NCBI GenBank assembly: GCA_041584015.1 | Contig: JBFHES010000049.1 | Coordinates: forward strand, 1-19,963 | Length of the DNA stretch: 19,963 nt | Origin: JBFHES01 sp041584015 | GTDB lineage: Bacteria > Bacteroidota > Bacteroidia > Bacteroidales > M50B96 | Reading direction: 5' to 3' | Shown: positions 9,001 to 13,624 of the stretch, piece after piece | How positions within the stretch are numbered: position 1 is the first letter of the stretch | Layout of the letters: each line of letters opens with the position of its first letter | Notes under the pieces: model-generated | Database searches by the model: none | Told to the model about the DNA's origin: nothing | What the model saw: the letters and a program-made list of their open reading frames with translations, nothing else | Program-made: the position numbers and the translations under genes

Positions 9001-9063
9001 GCTTATTATTATCGCCTAACAACACCAACCCAAGAATTCACAAAGAAAATGCAAAAAATTTAA
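1..9063 (+). CDS. Giant SprB-repeat surface adhesin with T9SS C-terminal sorting domain (5' partial)
   Basis: The frame is open from base 1 to the TAA at 9061-9063, giving 3020 residues with no N-terminus or signal peptide in view. Reading in the window begins inside a repeat (DGWIDI), so the first GTG (118) is not the start. Domains in order: about 27 SprB-like repeats (core GG-x-x-PY-x-Y-x-WSNG ... L-x-AG-x-Y-x-VTV-x-D-x-NGC); four nested ~137-residue domains; a PKD-like segment around 7700-7905; two WPFYG/WPFFG modules; a fifth, diverged relative of the nested domain; and a type A T9SS sorting domain. Known of the family: SprB of Flavobacterium johnsoniae is a cell-surface gliding adhesin exported by T9SS, and similar repeat proteins are common in Bacteroidota. 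Inferred: an exported, surface-anchored adhesin for attachment or gliding. The ligand is unknown. The gene appears to be transcribed alone, because a terminator follows it. Confidence 0.95.
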   Translation, partial: DGWIDITPTGGLPPYTFEWSTGQLAEDLNNLTAGTYEVTVTDNAGCFNTASFVLTEPASISVLTGTVTSTDPACYNACNGTLEVTLTGGIAPYTILWSNGNAGLNIDNLCAGSYTVTISDSGTGGNQAAAFNWTYNNTGTNHSLLVPASAGLINGNPLNTGDYVGVFYDVNGAPQCGGYIQWDGSTTAITAWGAQSGTNDGFALGETFQWKVWRAADSSIVNMLAVYDATFPNGNTFAPNGMSGLSALTGSVLNNNTSQTIVLSGVITDPDPIQISAIQNDPSCSNFSDGTIDIEVSNGCFPINYQWSTGFALQDLSDVAAGTYAVTVTCSNGCDASEVFTLADPNALDVSIIASDYNGYGVSAFGTNDGTIDLSIAGGLAPYQYSWSNSSTSQDLNNLSAGTYEVTITDSNGCSDDESVVITQPAQPTSPLSITATIEDLDCSNNCDAEIEISVSGGIQPYTYLWSNGNTSNEVENLCAGTYTVSVTDASTTAPVSTAFNWTYINTGINHIILVPVGGVTIDGQAIQVGDYIGVFYNQGNDLVCGGYKQWNGVTTALTSWGTQAGQNDGFVIGEEFKWKVWSAADSSITDMTATYQSGFSNTNTYLTNGMSGLLSLTGAAQPQSGGQLITETFTITAPNQMQLSATITDIDCYGANNGSIDLAITGGLAPYIISWEDNSTSEIRTGLSEGTYNVSVVDANGCQQSATYIVAESSAMNLSITTVNPSCNNLSNGQLSAIITGGASPYTFNWSSGQQSASISNIAAGEYCLTVSDNNGCQVSQCATLVQPLAIEILIWADELACNNDNSGSVTMNVSGGAGSFQYLWSNGATNAVVENLAAGTYSVTVVDQNSCTASSYATIAEPAALASTSQLSNYNGYNVSTFNASDAWIDIEVTGGVAPYSYAWSTGSTQEDLQTLSAGTYNVIISDMNGCSISSSYTLTQPTQVINPLIANATTTAIDCSGACDGTISLAVSGGVPPYSYEWTNGAQTQNIDQLCAGQYAVTVSDSNFGTIAGQAFDWTYVNTGNNHTIALPYACVSIDGQAAQPNDVLGVFYDNAGTLACGGYFEIGTQIGAITAWGTEVGLNNGFAIGETFTWKLWRATDGAVIDLTPAYATGFFNMGTYSINGMTGISSLTGNSTASNIGDSLVLNVTISEPAVIAINNNIENISCNGSADGAISIAVSGGISPYSILWSNGSDSNTIDNLAPGTYVITVSDANSCSATEQFEITEPLAINTIASSTNVSCYGVSDGNIALSLIGGTAPYQVYWSNGANTESLNGLAAGIYEVTVHDTNNCQLTQSFIISEPTEIVATVNAQNNSCFGDTNGMIEVLTQGGVAPYSYNWSNGETTAAINNLSDDNYCVVVTDQSGCSASICEIITGASEIVINAQLTHNLCSSEPIGAIDLNVSGGNAPYAFSWTYNETTEDLNTLAAGTYTVTITDNGGCTKIESFEINSPEVMALNFTKTNVSVYGGADGAINLTVSGGSSPYSYSWSNGATSEDINALNAGVFSVTVSDSNGCTISDSRNLLEPLGATTIETPVSCVNSCDGAIELLVGGGVTPYFYEWSNSETGSIIDQLCAGSYSVTVSDSNFGTNEDFNWNYEVTGTNHTIAIPLGTTTIDGAPLNVGDYIGVFYHNGNDLTCGGYQVYNGITTAVTAWGAESGTDNGFVNGEAFIWQVWRSADSSIVDLTATYTSVMPNQGTYVSNGMSGISTLTGSSINSATGDSFVLNFTLNNPAPISITAATTNVSCNAGSDGVIQLSVNGGISPITYNWSNNQQSPGIENISAGEYFVTITDENGCEVIESYIIAEPSAISITLSATDVLCANEATGSIQTQVSGGTGTYVYIWAHGAYSADLANLEAGEYTVSVYDQNQCLAVASIIVNEPAPLSLSFVTNDPTCFGAYNGSVITTVVGGVAPFTYSWSNGSTTANLENEGMGYFCLGVDDANGCNVTDCAILFEPEPLGLELAAYEASCNGENDGGIAVSITGGTYNYSYSWSNQSTGTTLSGLVAGVYSLTVTDSNNCEISESATVYQPDALSITGQVQNITCNGGSNGEVDITVLGGTSPYTYSWSNGENTEDLTNLLPGNYQVTITDAEGCDLVSDFYTITEAQALSIQLFEQHVTCFGGSNGEISIIADGGNQPYSFSWDNGSTLNSQHNLGAGTYCVTLTDLNGCTIDACQTISEPSIITVSEQLTDVSCNGLSNGAISLSVSGGSLPFSYSWSTGSINKDLSQLSAGTYELTIIDGNACSLVETYSISTPDELSINAAINHVSCYNGNNGNITLSVAGGNAPYTFNWSNNVLAATNDNLPAGTYAITVTDANGCDKTASYVIEEATAITISLTAIDASCFGATNGSISSSITGGTSPYTYNWSNGVSAANIDNLEAGTYTLFAHDSNNCVAEQTVLINEPTEIIISATITNPVCFDENDGSLELSINGGIAPYTYNWDNSQTGNQIDNLGTGSYCVTVSDALNCTSSACFEIESPLELVAVLSKTDLTCFASNDGTMELTLSGGTANYMFAWSNGSTNSVIDNLPIGTYTVTATDANGCTITESGDVTQPDELVIDLGADATINMGEAYTFDAGTGFASYNWNTGETTQSITATEEGIYWVSVSNLNGCTAIDSVNLIVNPYLTQSIPLSASWNLVSFNVIPQNSDIAAIVDSIVPNIAIVKNGGGQMYWPFYGVNLIGNTSIGEGFAIKLTTPDTLYVEGMIVVPENNPIQLPAGNSLLGYLRQEAAPISDIVSSIISSVQIIKDESGMMFWPFFGIDLIGDMEPGEAYQVKLSSPETITYPSNSTSFAKSSPVYYETSNYKNNSNTGSNMTLGIPATAWNTQPEFGDEIAVFNNQSELLGSAVYANGNLAVTIWGDDETTNEIENLKSNEQFQIVLWHASTNSTEALTVSEWQTGSNHYNDKSIAVVAKFAETESKDSRNHLQQNYPNPFIHSSEIVLLISEDTKLELSIYNSVGEKVREVANGNYSRGKYTFVVDGSGLAKGAYYYRLTTPTQEFTKKMQKI
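391..801 (+). repeat. Nested domain copy 1 (FNWTY...CGGY...ITAWG type)
   Basis: About 137 residues starting at FNWTYNNTGTNH, with GDYVGVFYD, CGGY, AITAWG, DGFALGE and WKVWRAADSS, ending near LTGS before the repeat's last strand resumes (IVLSGVITDP). It sits after the TVTISDSG strand of a host repeat that has C-x3-C and LCAG but no NGC. I recognise no named family for it. Boundaries are by eye. Confidence 0.8.
1498..1911 (+). repeat. Nested domain copy 2
   Basis: Second copy, about 138 residues, beginning FNWTYINTGINH and carrying GDYIGVFYN, VCGGY, ALTSWGTQAG, DGFVIGEEF and WKVWSAADSS. It follows the host-repeat strand TVSVTDAS and is followed by FTITAPNQ, which matches the usual closing F-x-I-x-EP strand of a SprB unit. 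The host unit has C-x3-C and LCAG. Confidence 0.8.
3055..3465 (+). repeat. Nested domain copy 3
   Basis: Third copy, about 137 residues, beginning FDWTYVNTGNNH, with VLGVFYD, ACGGY, AITAWGTEVG, NGFAIGETF and WKLWRATD. It has one extra Cys (LPYACVSIDG) not found in the other copies. It follows AVTVSDSNFGT and the repeat resumes with LNVTISEP. Confidence 0.8.
4798..5208 (+). repeat. Nested domain copy 4
   Basis: Fourth copy, about 137 residues, beginning FNWNYEVTGTNH, with GDYIGVFYH, TCGGY, AVTAWGAESG, NGFVNGEAF and WQVWRSADSS. It follows SVTVSDSNFGT and the repeat resumes with LNFTLNNP. Copies 3 and 4 share the same left junction (VSDSNFGT), which suggests they arose by duplication of a unit already carrying the insert. 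Confidence 0.8.
7918..8394 (+). repeat. Tandem pair of WPFYG/WPFFG modules
   Basis: Two adjacent ~80-residue modules. Copy 1 contains WNLVSFNV and then IVKNGGGQMYWPFYGVNLIG and GEGFAIKL. Copy 2 contains LLGYLRQE and then IIKDESGMMFWPFFGIDLIG and GEAYQVKL. They lie between the repeat array and the C-terminal domains. In similar Bacteroidota surface proteins I recall such modules near the C-terminus, but I cannot name a function. The copies are diverged, so the duplication is old. Confidence 0.75.
8470..8784 (+). other. Diverged, free-standing relative of the nested domain
   Basis: About 105 residues with the same order of landmarks as the four nested copies: NMTLGIP (compare NHTIAIP), FGDEIAVFNN (GDYIGVFYN), LGSAVYANG (CGGYxxxNG), LAVTIWGDD (TAVTAWGAE), EQFQIVLWHASTNS (EAFIWQVWRSADSS). 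The CGGY cysteine is absent. Homology is inferred from aligned motifs by eye. Confidence 0.6.
8815..9060 (+). other. T9SS type A C-terminal sorting domain
   Basis: The last ~80 residues begin LQQNYPNPF and include the beta-rich pattern LSIYNSVGEKVREV, YTFVVDGSGLAKGAYYYRL, and a basic end (FTKKMQKI). This is the classic type A T9SS sorting signal: NYPNPF at the start and G-x-YYYRL near the end. Known role: it directs export by the Por/Gld/Spr secretion system and surface attachment. Confidence 0.95.
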
Positions 9064-9080
9064 ACCATTTAAGATAAATT

Positions 9081-9121
9081 TTGCCAGACAATAATTGCCA
9101 AAGATTATTGTTAAATGGCAA
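9081..9121 (+). other. AT-rich hairpin in the adhesin 3' UTR
   Basis: Two nested stems: TTGCCA (9081-9086) pairs with TGGCAA (9116-9121), and ACAATAAT (9088-9095) pairs with ATTATTGT (9104-9111). It starts 17 bases after the stop codon and has no T tract, so it is not itself an intrinsic terminator. It may stabilise the 3' end of the very long mRNA, or be incidental. Confidence 0.45.
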
Positions 9122-9154
9122 ACAAATCGTGTTCAAAATAGATAATGAGTCCAT

Positions 9155-9184
9155 GAGGCTGCTGGAGAGCAGCCTCTTTTTTTT
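9155..9184 (+). terminator. Intrinsic terminator after the adhesin gene
   Basis: Perfect 9-bp stem GAGGCTGCT (9155-9163) / AGCAGCCTC (9168-9176), loop GGAG, then eight T (9177-9184). It is G+C-rich in an A+T-rich gap and lies 92 bases after the adhesin stop, so it separates the adhesin from rlmF. Confidence 0.92.
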
Positions 9185-9270
9185 ATGCAAACTTACAGAT
9201 TAATACTGCGGTATAAAATCTCAAGGATGCAGCCGTAAAATGACTACTTTTGAGCAAAATTAGAAAGCAC

Positions 9271-10224
9271 ATGCAGCAGAAAAAAAGAGTTCATCCAAAG
9301 ATAAAATCATCATTGCATCCGCGCAGCAAGCATCGCGAACGCTACGACTTTGATGCTTTAATAAAAGAGAGCCCGGAGTTAAGCGATTTTGTAAAGCCAA
9401 ATAAATATGGTGATGACTCTATCGATTTTGCAGATCCGCAAGCGGTTAAAAAACTCAATACTGCCATACTTAAGCATTTTTATGATATACGCTTCTGGGA
9501 AATCCCGGAAGGTTACCTATGCCCTCCTATTCCTGGTAGAGCAGACAGCATACATTATCTGGCAGATTTGCTATCGACCTCAAACGGCGGAAATATACCG
9601 CAGGGCAATAATATTCGTTGTCTGGACATAGGTGTTGGTGCAAGTTGTATTTATCCAATCTTGGGTAATAAATTATATGGATGGAGCTTTGTAGGTTCTG
9701 AAATTGACGAACGTGCCTTGGCAGCTGCTCAGCAAACAATTAAACAAAATAATGGATTGGACAAATCGATTGAGTTACGTTTTCAGAATGTAAGCGGAGA
9801 TCTTTTTAATGGCATCTTAAAAAAAGATGAGCAGTTTGAGCTAAGTATATGCAATCCTCCATTTCATGCATCAGCTGAAGAAGCTCAAGCTGGAACAATG
9901 CGAAAAATAAAGAACTTGCATAAAACAAAGGTCAACAAACCAACCTTGAATTTTGGTGGACAAAACAATGAATTGTGGTGTAAAGGTGGTGAACGACTTT
10001 TTGTGCGAAACATGATTAATCAAAGCAAACGCTATGCACAGTCTTGCTTATGGTTTTCTACCCTGGTTTCAAAAGAATCGAATCTTGATGGTATTTACGC
10101 TGCTCTTAAAAATGTTAATGCAACTACGGTAACCACCATACCGATGGGACAAGGGAACAAAATAAGTAGAATTGTAGCCTGGACTTTCTTAAACGAACAG
10201 GAACACGAAGAATGGTTCAAATAG
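9271..10224 (+). CDS. rlmF: 23S rRNA (adenine(1618)-N(6))-methyltransferase RlmF
   Basis: 317 residues (E. coli RlmF is about 308). RlmF uses S-adenosylmethionine to methylate N6 of A1618 in 23S rRNA during assembly of the large ribosomal subunit. Seen: a basic N-terminus leading to LHPRSKHRERYDF, the family block CPPIPGRADSIHYLADLL (84-101), the SAM-binding LDIGVGAS (118-125) and the catalytic NPPF (195-198). Start: a TTG at 9250 would add seven residues. I prefer the ATG at 9271 because 'M..KK..HP..LHPR' matches family N-termini as I remember them, and the TTG lies inside a TAnnTTTG element (TACTTTTG, 9245-9252), although no TTG-type -33 is seen at the right distance. It converges on cinA with a 10-base gap and no visible terminator between them. 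Confidence 0.93.
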   Translation: MQQKKRVHPKIKSSLHPRSKHRERYDFDALIKESPELSDFVKPNKYGDDSIDFADPQAVKKLNTAILKHFYDIRFWEIPEGYLCPPIPGRADSIHYLADLLSTSNGGNIPQGNNIRCLDIGVGASCIYPILGNKLYGWSFVGSEIDERALAAAQQTIKQNNGLDKSIELRFQNVSGDLFNGILKKDEQFELSICNPPFHASAEEAQAGTMRKIKNLHKTKVNKPTLNFGGQNNELWCKGGERLFVRNMINQSKRYAQSCLWFSTLVSKESNLDGIYAALKNVNATTVTTIPMGQGNKISRIVAWTFLNEQEHEEWFK

Positions 10225-10234
10225 TCAGGCAGGA

Positions 10235-11479
10235 TTATTCTTCCAATAGCAGTTCTCTCAGCATCTTTAATGCCGTTTGAACTGACTTATTAATATTTAT
10301 ATGCCGATGATTGCCCATTGTATATAATTTTGAAACCACCTTATTACGTGAAGCAGCTGCAATCCAGATGGTACCAACAGGCTTCTCATCTGTTCCTCCG
10401 TCTGGCCCGGCAATTCCTGATGTTGCAACCGCATAGTCTACTCCCATTGTTTGTATACATCCTATTGCCATTTCTTCGACAACCTGCTGGCTAACTGCCC
10501 CGAACTTCTCTAATGAATCAGGATTTACACCCAAAGCCTGTTGCTTTATTTCATTAGCATAGGCAACAACTCCACCCTTAAAAAAGCTGGAGCTACCAGC
10601 TCTTGATGTGATGAGTGATGCAATACTTCCTCCGGTACAACTCTCGGCACAAGCCATTGTTGCATGTTTAGCATTTAGTAATTGTCCCACAACCTCATCA
10701 ATACCTTCCTCATTGTAACTGCTTATAGCATGTGGAATAATGAGGGAAAGTTCCTTCAGCGCTTTATCAAGCGACTGCTGCATGTAGACCTTATCAAAGC
10801 CTGTTAAGCTGAATCGCATTCTAATTCTTCCTGGTGATGGCAGGTAAGCTAGTTTGATTATTTCCGGCAGCTGATCTTCCCAGTCATTAAGAACAACAGA
10901 TAAATGCGACTCTGAAAAGCCTTGTACAATAATCGTTTTATGAATGATGTGAGGTAATTTAAATTGTTCCTTCAGAAAAGGTAAAACATGATCGGTCATT
11001 AAGGGTTTCATCTCAAAAGGTACTCCTGGCATGGAAACTATAAATTTACCATCAAACGAAAACAACATCCCCGGAGCAGTGCCATTCGGATTATTCAATA
11101 CTGTGCAATTCTCTGGTACCAACGCCTGATCAATATTTAATTGATTCATAGTAAACCCTCTTGAAGCGGTCATTGCCTGTATATGAGCCAAAACAGTTTC
11201 GCTCTGGATTAAACCCGTTTGAAAAAAATCAGCGAGCGTTGTTTTGGTAATATCATCTTTCGTTGGTCCAAGACCACCAGTTAACAAAACAACATCGGCT
11301 CTAAGCAATGCCGCATCCAATGCTGAAACAATATGTTCCTTATTGTCGGAGATACTTGTAATTTGATGTACTGCAATTCCAATTCCATTGAGTTGCTGCC
11401 CCATCCATGCTGAGTTTGTATCTACAATCTGACCGATTAATATTTCATCGCCGATGGTAATTATTTCTGCTTTTATCAT
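10235..11479 (-). CDS. cinA: CinA-like protein / nicotinamide-nucleotide amidohydrolase
   Basis: 414 residues, full length for CinA. The N-terminal MoaB/MogA-like (MoCF) domain shows AEIITIGDEILIGQ (4-17) and GGLGPTKDD (68-76). The C-terminal CinA amidase domain shows AESCTGG (278-284) and GIAGPDGGTDEKPVGT (355-370). Known roles: deamidation of NMN in pyridine nucleotide salvage, and ADP-ribose pyrophosphatase activity in some two-domain members. The competence link implied by the name is not universal. Start: the frame stays open 23 codons upstream to 11548, but the ATG at 11477-11479 is the family start. It overlaps the stop of the upstream membrane-protein gene as ATGA (11476-11479), indicating translational coupling. 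Confidence 0.95.
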   Translation of the reverse strand: MIKAEIITIGDEILIGQIVDTNSAWMGQQLNGIGIAVHQITSISDNKEHIVSALDAALLRADVVLLTGGLGPTKDDITKTTLADFFQTGLIQSETVLAHIQAMTASRGFTMNQLNIDQALVPENCTVLNNPNGTAPGMLFSFDGKFIVSMPGVPFEMKPLMTDHVLPFLKEQFKLPHIIHKTIIVQGFSESHLSVVLNDWEDQLPEIIKLAYLPSPGRIRMRFSLTGFDKVYMQQSLDKALKELSLIIPHAISSYNEEGIDEVVGQLLNAKHATMACAESCTGGSIASLITSRAGSSSFFKGGVVAYANEIKQQALGVNPDSLEKFGAVSQQVVEEMAIGCIQTMGVDYAVATSGIAGPDGGTDEKPVGTIWIAAASRNKVVSKLYTMGNHRHININKSVQTALKMLRELLLEE

Positions 11480-12183
11480 TTGTTTCGTTTTAACACCATG
11501 GCAATTGCCGTAAGATGCATACCCACGCCTGTTCCAAAAATCAACCAATTAAAACTAAGTGGTATGTACGCTTGTGCCAGTTTTATAATCGCTTTGCCAT
11601 TTGATGGTTTTAACAGTTCAAAGATGCTAAATTGCTGCGACATGAAACGCACATAATCCTGTGTATATGCAACAATCACAACTAACGATCCGACTATCAA
11701 TAATAACCACGGCCATTTTCCAATCTGCATACTTTTGTTTTTATCTACCAGCGTTACAATAATTAGAGCAAGAACGATCATACATATTGAATTTATTACT
11801 GGTGCAATAACCGGCCCTACCCACGTGAACGGTAACAGAAACAATACGTCCCATTCGAGAATTGACATTGGCCAATTAATAAGTAGTTTGAGGAAAACAT
11901 AATAAAAGATGTCCCAGATGGCAAAAGAATAGATGAACCAGGCAAAACGCGCTTTAGCATTTTTGCTTACCATAAAGCCAATGGAAACTAGCATGATTAC
12001 CGTTGCTAGTTCCCGCAACAATTCGGTTATAGCTATGTGTGAATCGACCAACTGTAGCGGGAATAAATCTTTACCCGGATAATATAACTCACGTAAATAG
12101 ACTACAACGGCACTTTCCAGAAAAGCCATTCCTAAAGAATAAACCGTGACCCAAAATAAAGTATACTTTAAGCTTTTAGACAT
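11476..12183 (-). CDS. Conserved-looking six-helix inner-membrane protein of unknown function
   Basis: 235 residues. I do not recognise a named family. Hydrophobic segments lie at about 8-29, 58-72, 79-100, 122-146, 157-174 and 207-230. Polar and aromatic residues inside or next to the helices look conserved-type: ELLRELATVIM (54-64), FAIWDIFYYV (87-96) and EWDVLFLLPFTWVGPVIAP (110-128). The C-terminus ends KRNK. The stop TGA overlaps the ATG of cinA, so the two are probably cotranscribed, but this does not reveal a shared function. The upstream 170-bp gap (12184-12353) contains no clear promoter or terminator. A short 6-bp inverted repeat GAGATA/TATCTC (12205-12221) lies in the 5' leader. 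Confidence 0.85.
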   Translation of the reverse strand: MSKSLKYTLFWVTVYSLGMAFLESAVVVYLRELYYPGKDLFPLQLVDSHIAITELLRELATVIMLVSIGFMVSKNAKARFAWFIYSFAIWDIFYYVFLKLLINWPMSILEWDVLFLLPFTWVGPVIAPVINSICMIVLALIIVTLVDKNKSMQIGKWPWLLLIVGSLVVIVAYTQDYVRFMSQQFSIFELLKPSNGKAIIKLAQAYIPLSFNWLIFGTGVGMHLTAIAMVLKRNK

Positions 12184-12353
12184 AGTGCTGATTTTTTAGG
12201 TTCTGAGATAGTACGTATCTCCACCTAATATATTGTAAAACCCAGCAACAATAACCTGAAAAGGAATATGCGTTAATCAAATCTTTAGCAGTATCCGTGT
12301 TTAATGTTTTCTGCAATTAGCTTTACGATAACTACAGAAACTTCCGAGATTCA

Positions 12354-13595
12354 CTAAAGCTTCTTTATAGCCAGAATACGCTGCAACAAGGTTGGATGAG
12401 AATAATGAAAAAACACATACAATGCGTGAGGTGTCAGATTACTTAAATTATTTTCCGACAACTTTTTTAGCGAAGAGATTAACTGGTCGCCGTATCCATG
12501 TTCATACGCAAAACGATCAGCTTGATATTCATTCTTACGAGACCAAATATTAGTACTAATACCAAGAACCATGGATATAGGACTGTATAATATTCCAAAT
12601 GCAATAATGCCAATATGAAAACTAGCCTGCTCAACGCCTAAGGCCAAAGAAAATTCAGGATAATTCAAGAAAAGCGAAAGTAAGAATAATGTTATTCCAG
12701 TTTGAATTAATGAAAACACCATTCCGGATTGCTGGTGTTTCTTCTTGTAGTGCCCAATCTCATGTGCCAATACGGCCACAATTTCATCAGTTTCTAAATC
12801 ATTAATAAGTGTGTCGTAAAGTACGATTCGCTTTTTGGGGCCAATGCCACTGAAATAAGCATTCGCTTTTGTTGAACGTTTTGAACCGTCGAGCACAAAA
12901 ATATTATCGAGCTTAAAGCCGGCTTTATCGGCAAAGGCCTGAATAGCATTTCTAAGATCACCTGCTTCAAGAGGTTTTTGTTTGTTAAATAAGGGCACAA
13001 TTATGCTGGAATAAAACAGCGTCATGAATATCATAAATACAGCAAATACACCCCAGGCATATAGCCAAAACAGGGAGCCTGTAAACTCGTAAAACCAAAT
13101 TATTAACGCTAGCAAACCACCTCCCAATATTGCACCAAGCAACCAACCTTTAAGTTTATCGGTAATAAATGTTTTAACCGTGGTTTTGTTGAATCCATAC
13201 TTCTCTTCAATTACAAATACACCGTAAATGGAGAATGGAATATTCAAAACATCAGAGCCAATGCCAAGCACAGCAAAAAATATCAATGCAATAATAACCG
13301 GATGATTTGTAAAAGTTCTTGCCCATTCATCAACATAGGCAAAACCTCCAAACAGCAGCATTAGCAATAGAATGACAAAACTAAAGCTGGAAGTGAGATA
13401 AGCAAAATTGGTATTCTCCTTTTCATAAGCCTGCTGCTTTGCATACTTCTGCCCGTCGTAAACATCTGCTAATTCATCAGGCAACTTTGCGTTGCTATTT
13501 CGCGAATTAAGAATATCGAGGTATTTATTGAATAGAAAATCAAAAGAGACAACAACTAGAATTATTATAAATATTGTTTGAGTCATTAACAGCAT
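12354..13595 (-). CDS. M48 family membrane metallopeptidase (Ste24/CAAX-protease-like)
   Basis: 413 residues, the usual length of the Ste24-type branch. Seen: N-terminal membrane segment (7-23), further segments near 65-85, 98-118, 150-170 and 175-200, then the zinc motif HEIGH (278-282) in VAVLAHEIGHYKKKH, and the third ligand Glu in NEYQADRFA (E356). DGSKRSTKANAYFSGIG (236-252) is also typical of the family. Known role: membrane-embedded zinc proteases; the yeast relative cleaves CAAX-processed proteins. Bacterial substrates are generally unknown, with membrane-protein quality control a common suggestion. The start could be ATG 13595 or ATG 13586 (three residues shorter). It begins 29 bases after the vWA-like gene and is probably cotranscribed with it. 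Confidence 0.93.
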   Translation of the reverse strand: MLLMTQTIFIIILVVVSFDFLFNKYLDILNSRNSNAKLPDELADVYDGQKYAKQQAYEKENTNFAYLTSSFSFVILLLMLLFGGFAYVDEWARTFTNHPVIIALIFFAVLGIGSDVLNIPFSIYGVFVIEEKYGFNKTTVKTFITDKLKGWLLGAILGGGLLALIIWFYEFTGSLFWLYAWGVFAVFMIFMTLFYSSIIVPLFNKQKPLEAGDLRNAIQAFADKAGFKLDNIFVLDGSKRSTKANAYFSGIGPKKRIVLYDTLINDLETDEIVAVLAHEIGHYKKKHQQSGMVFSLIQTGITLFLLSLFLNYPEFSLALGVEQASFHIGIIAFGILYSPISMVLGISTNIWSRKNEYQADRFAYEHGYGDQLISSLKKLSENNLSNLTPHALYVFFHYSHPTLLQRILAIKKL

Positions 13596-13624
13596 TTTTT
13601 TAAATAAAACAAAAGGAAGTGAAA

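Noticed and set aside
10225..10234. Shared terminator between convergent rlmF and cinA
   Set aside because: The gap is 10 bases and no stem-loop with T tract is visible there or in the gene ends.
11480..11548. Upstream extension of cinA by 23 codons
   Set aside because: It would overlap the end of the neighbouring gene by 73 bases and adds residues absent from CinA proteins. The ATGA start is better.
12205..12221. Inverted repeat GAGATA/TATCTC in the leader of the six-helix membrane-protein gene
   Set aside because: Only 6 bp, A+T-rich, and not followed by a T tract. It is not distinguishable from chance.
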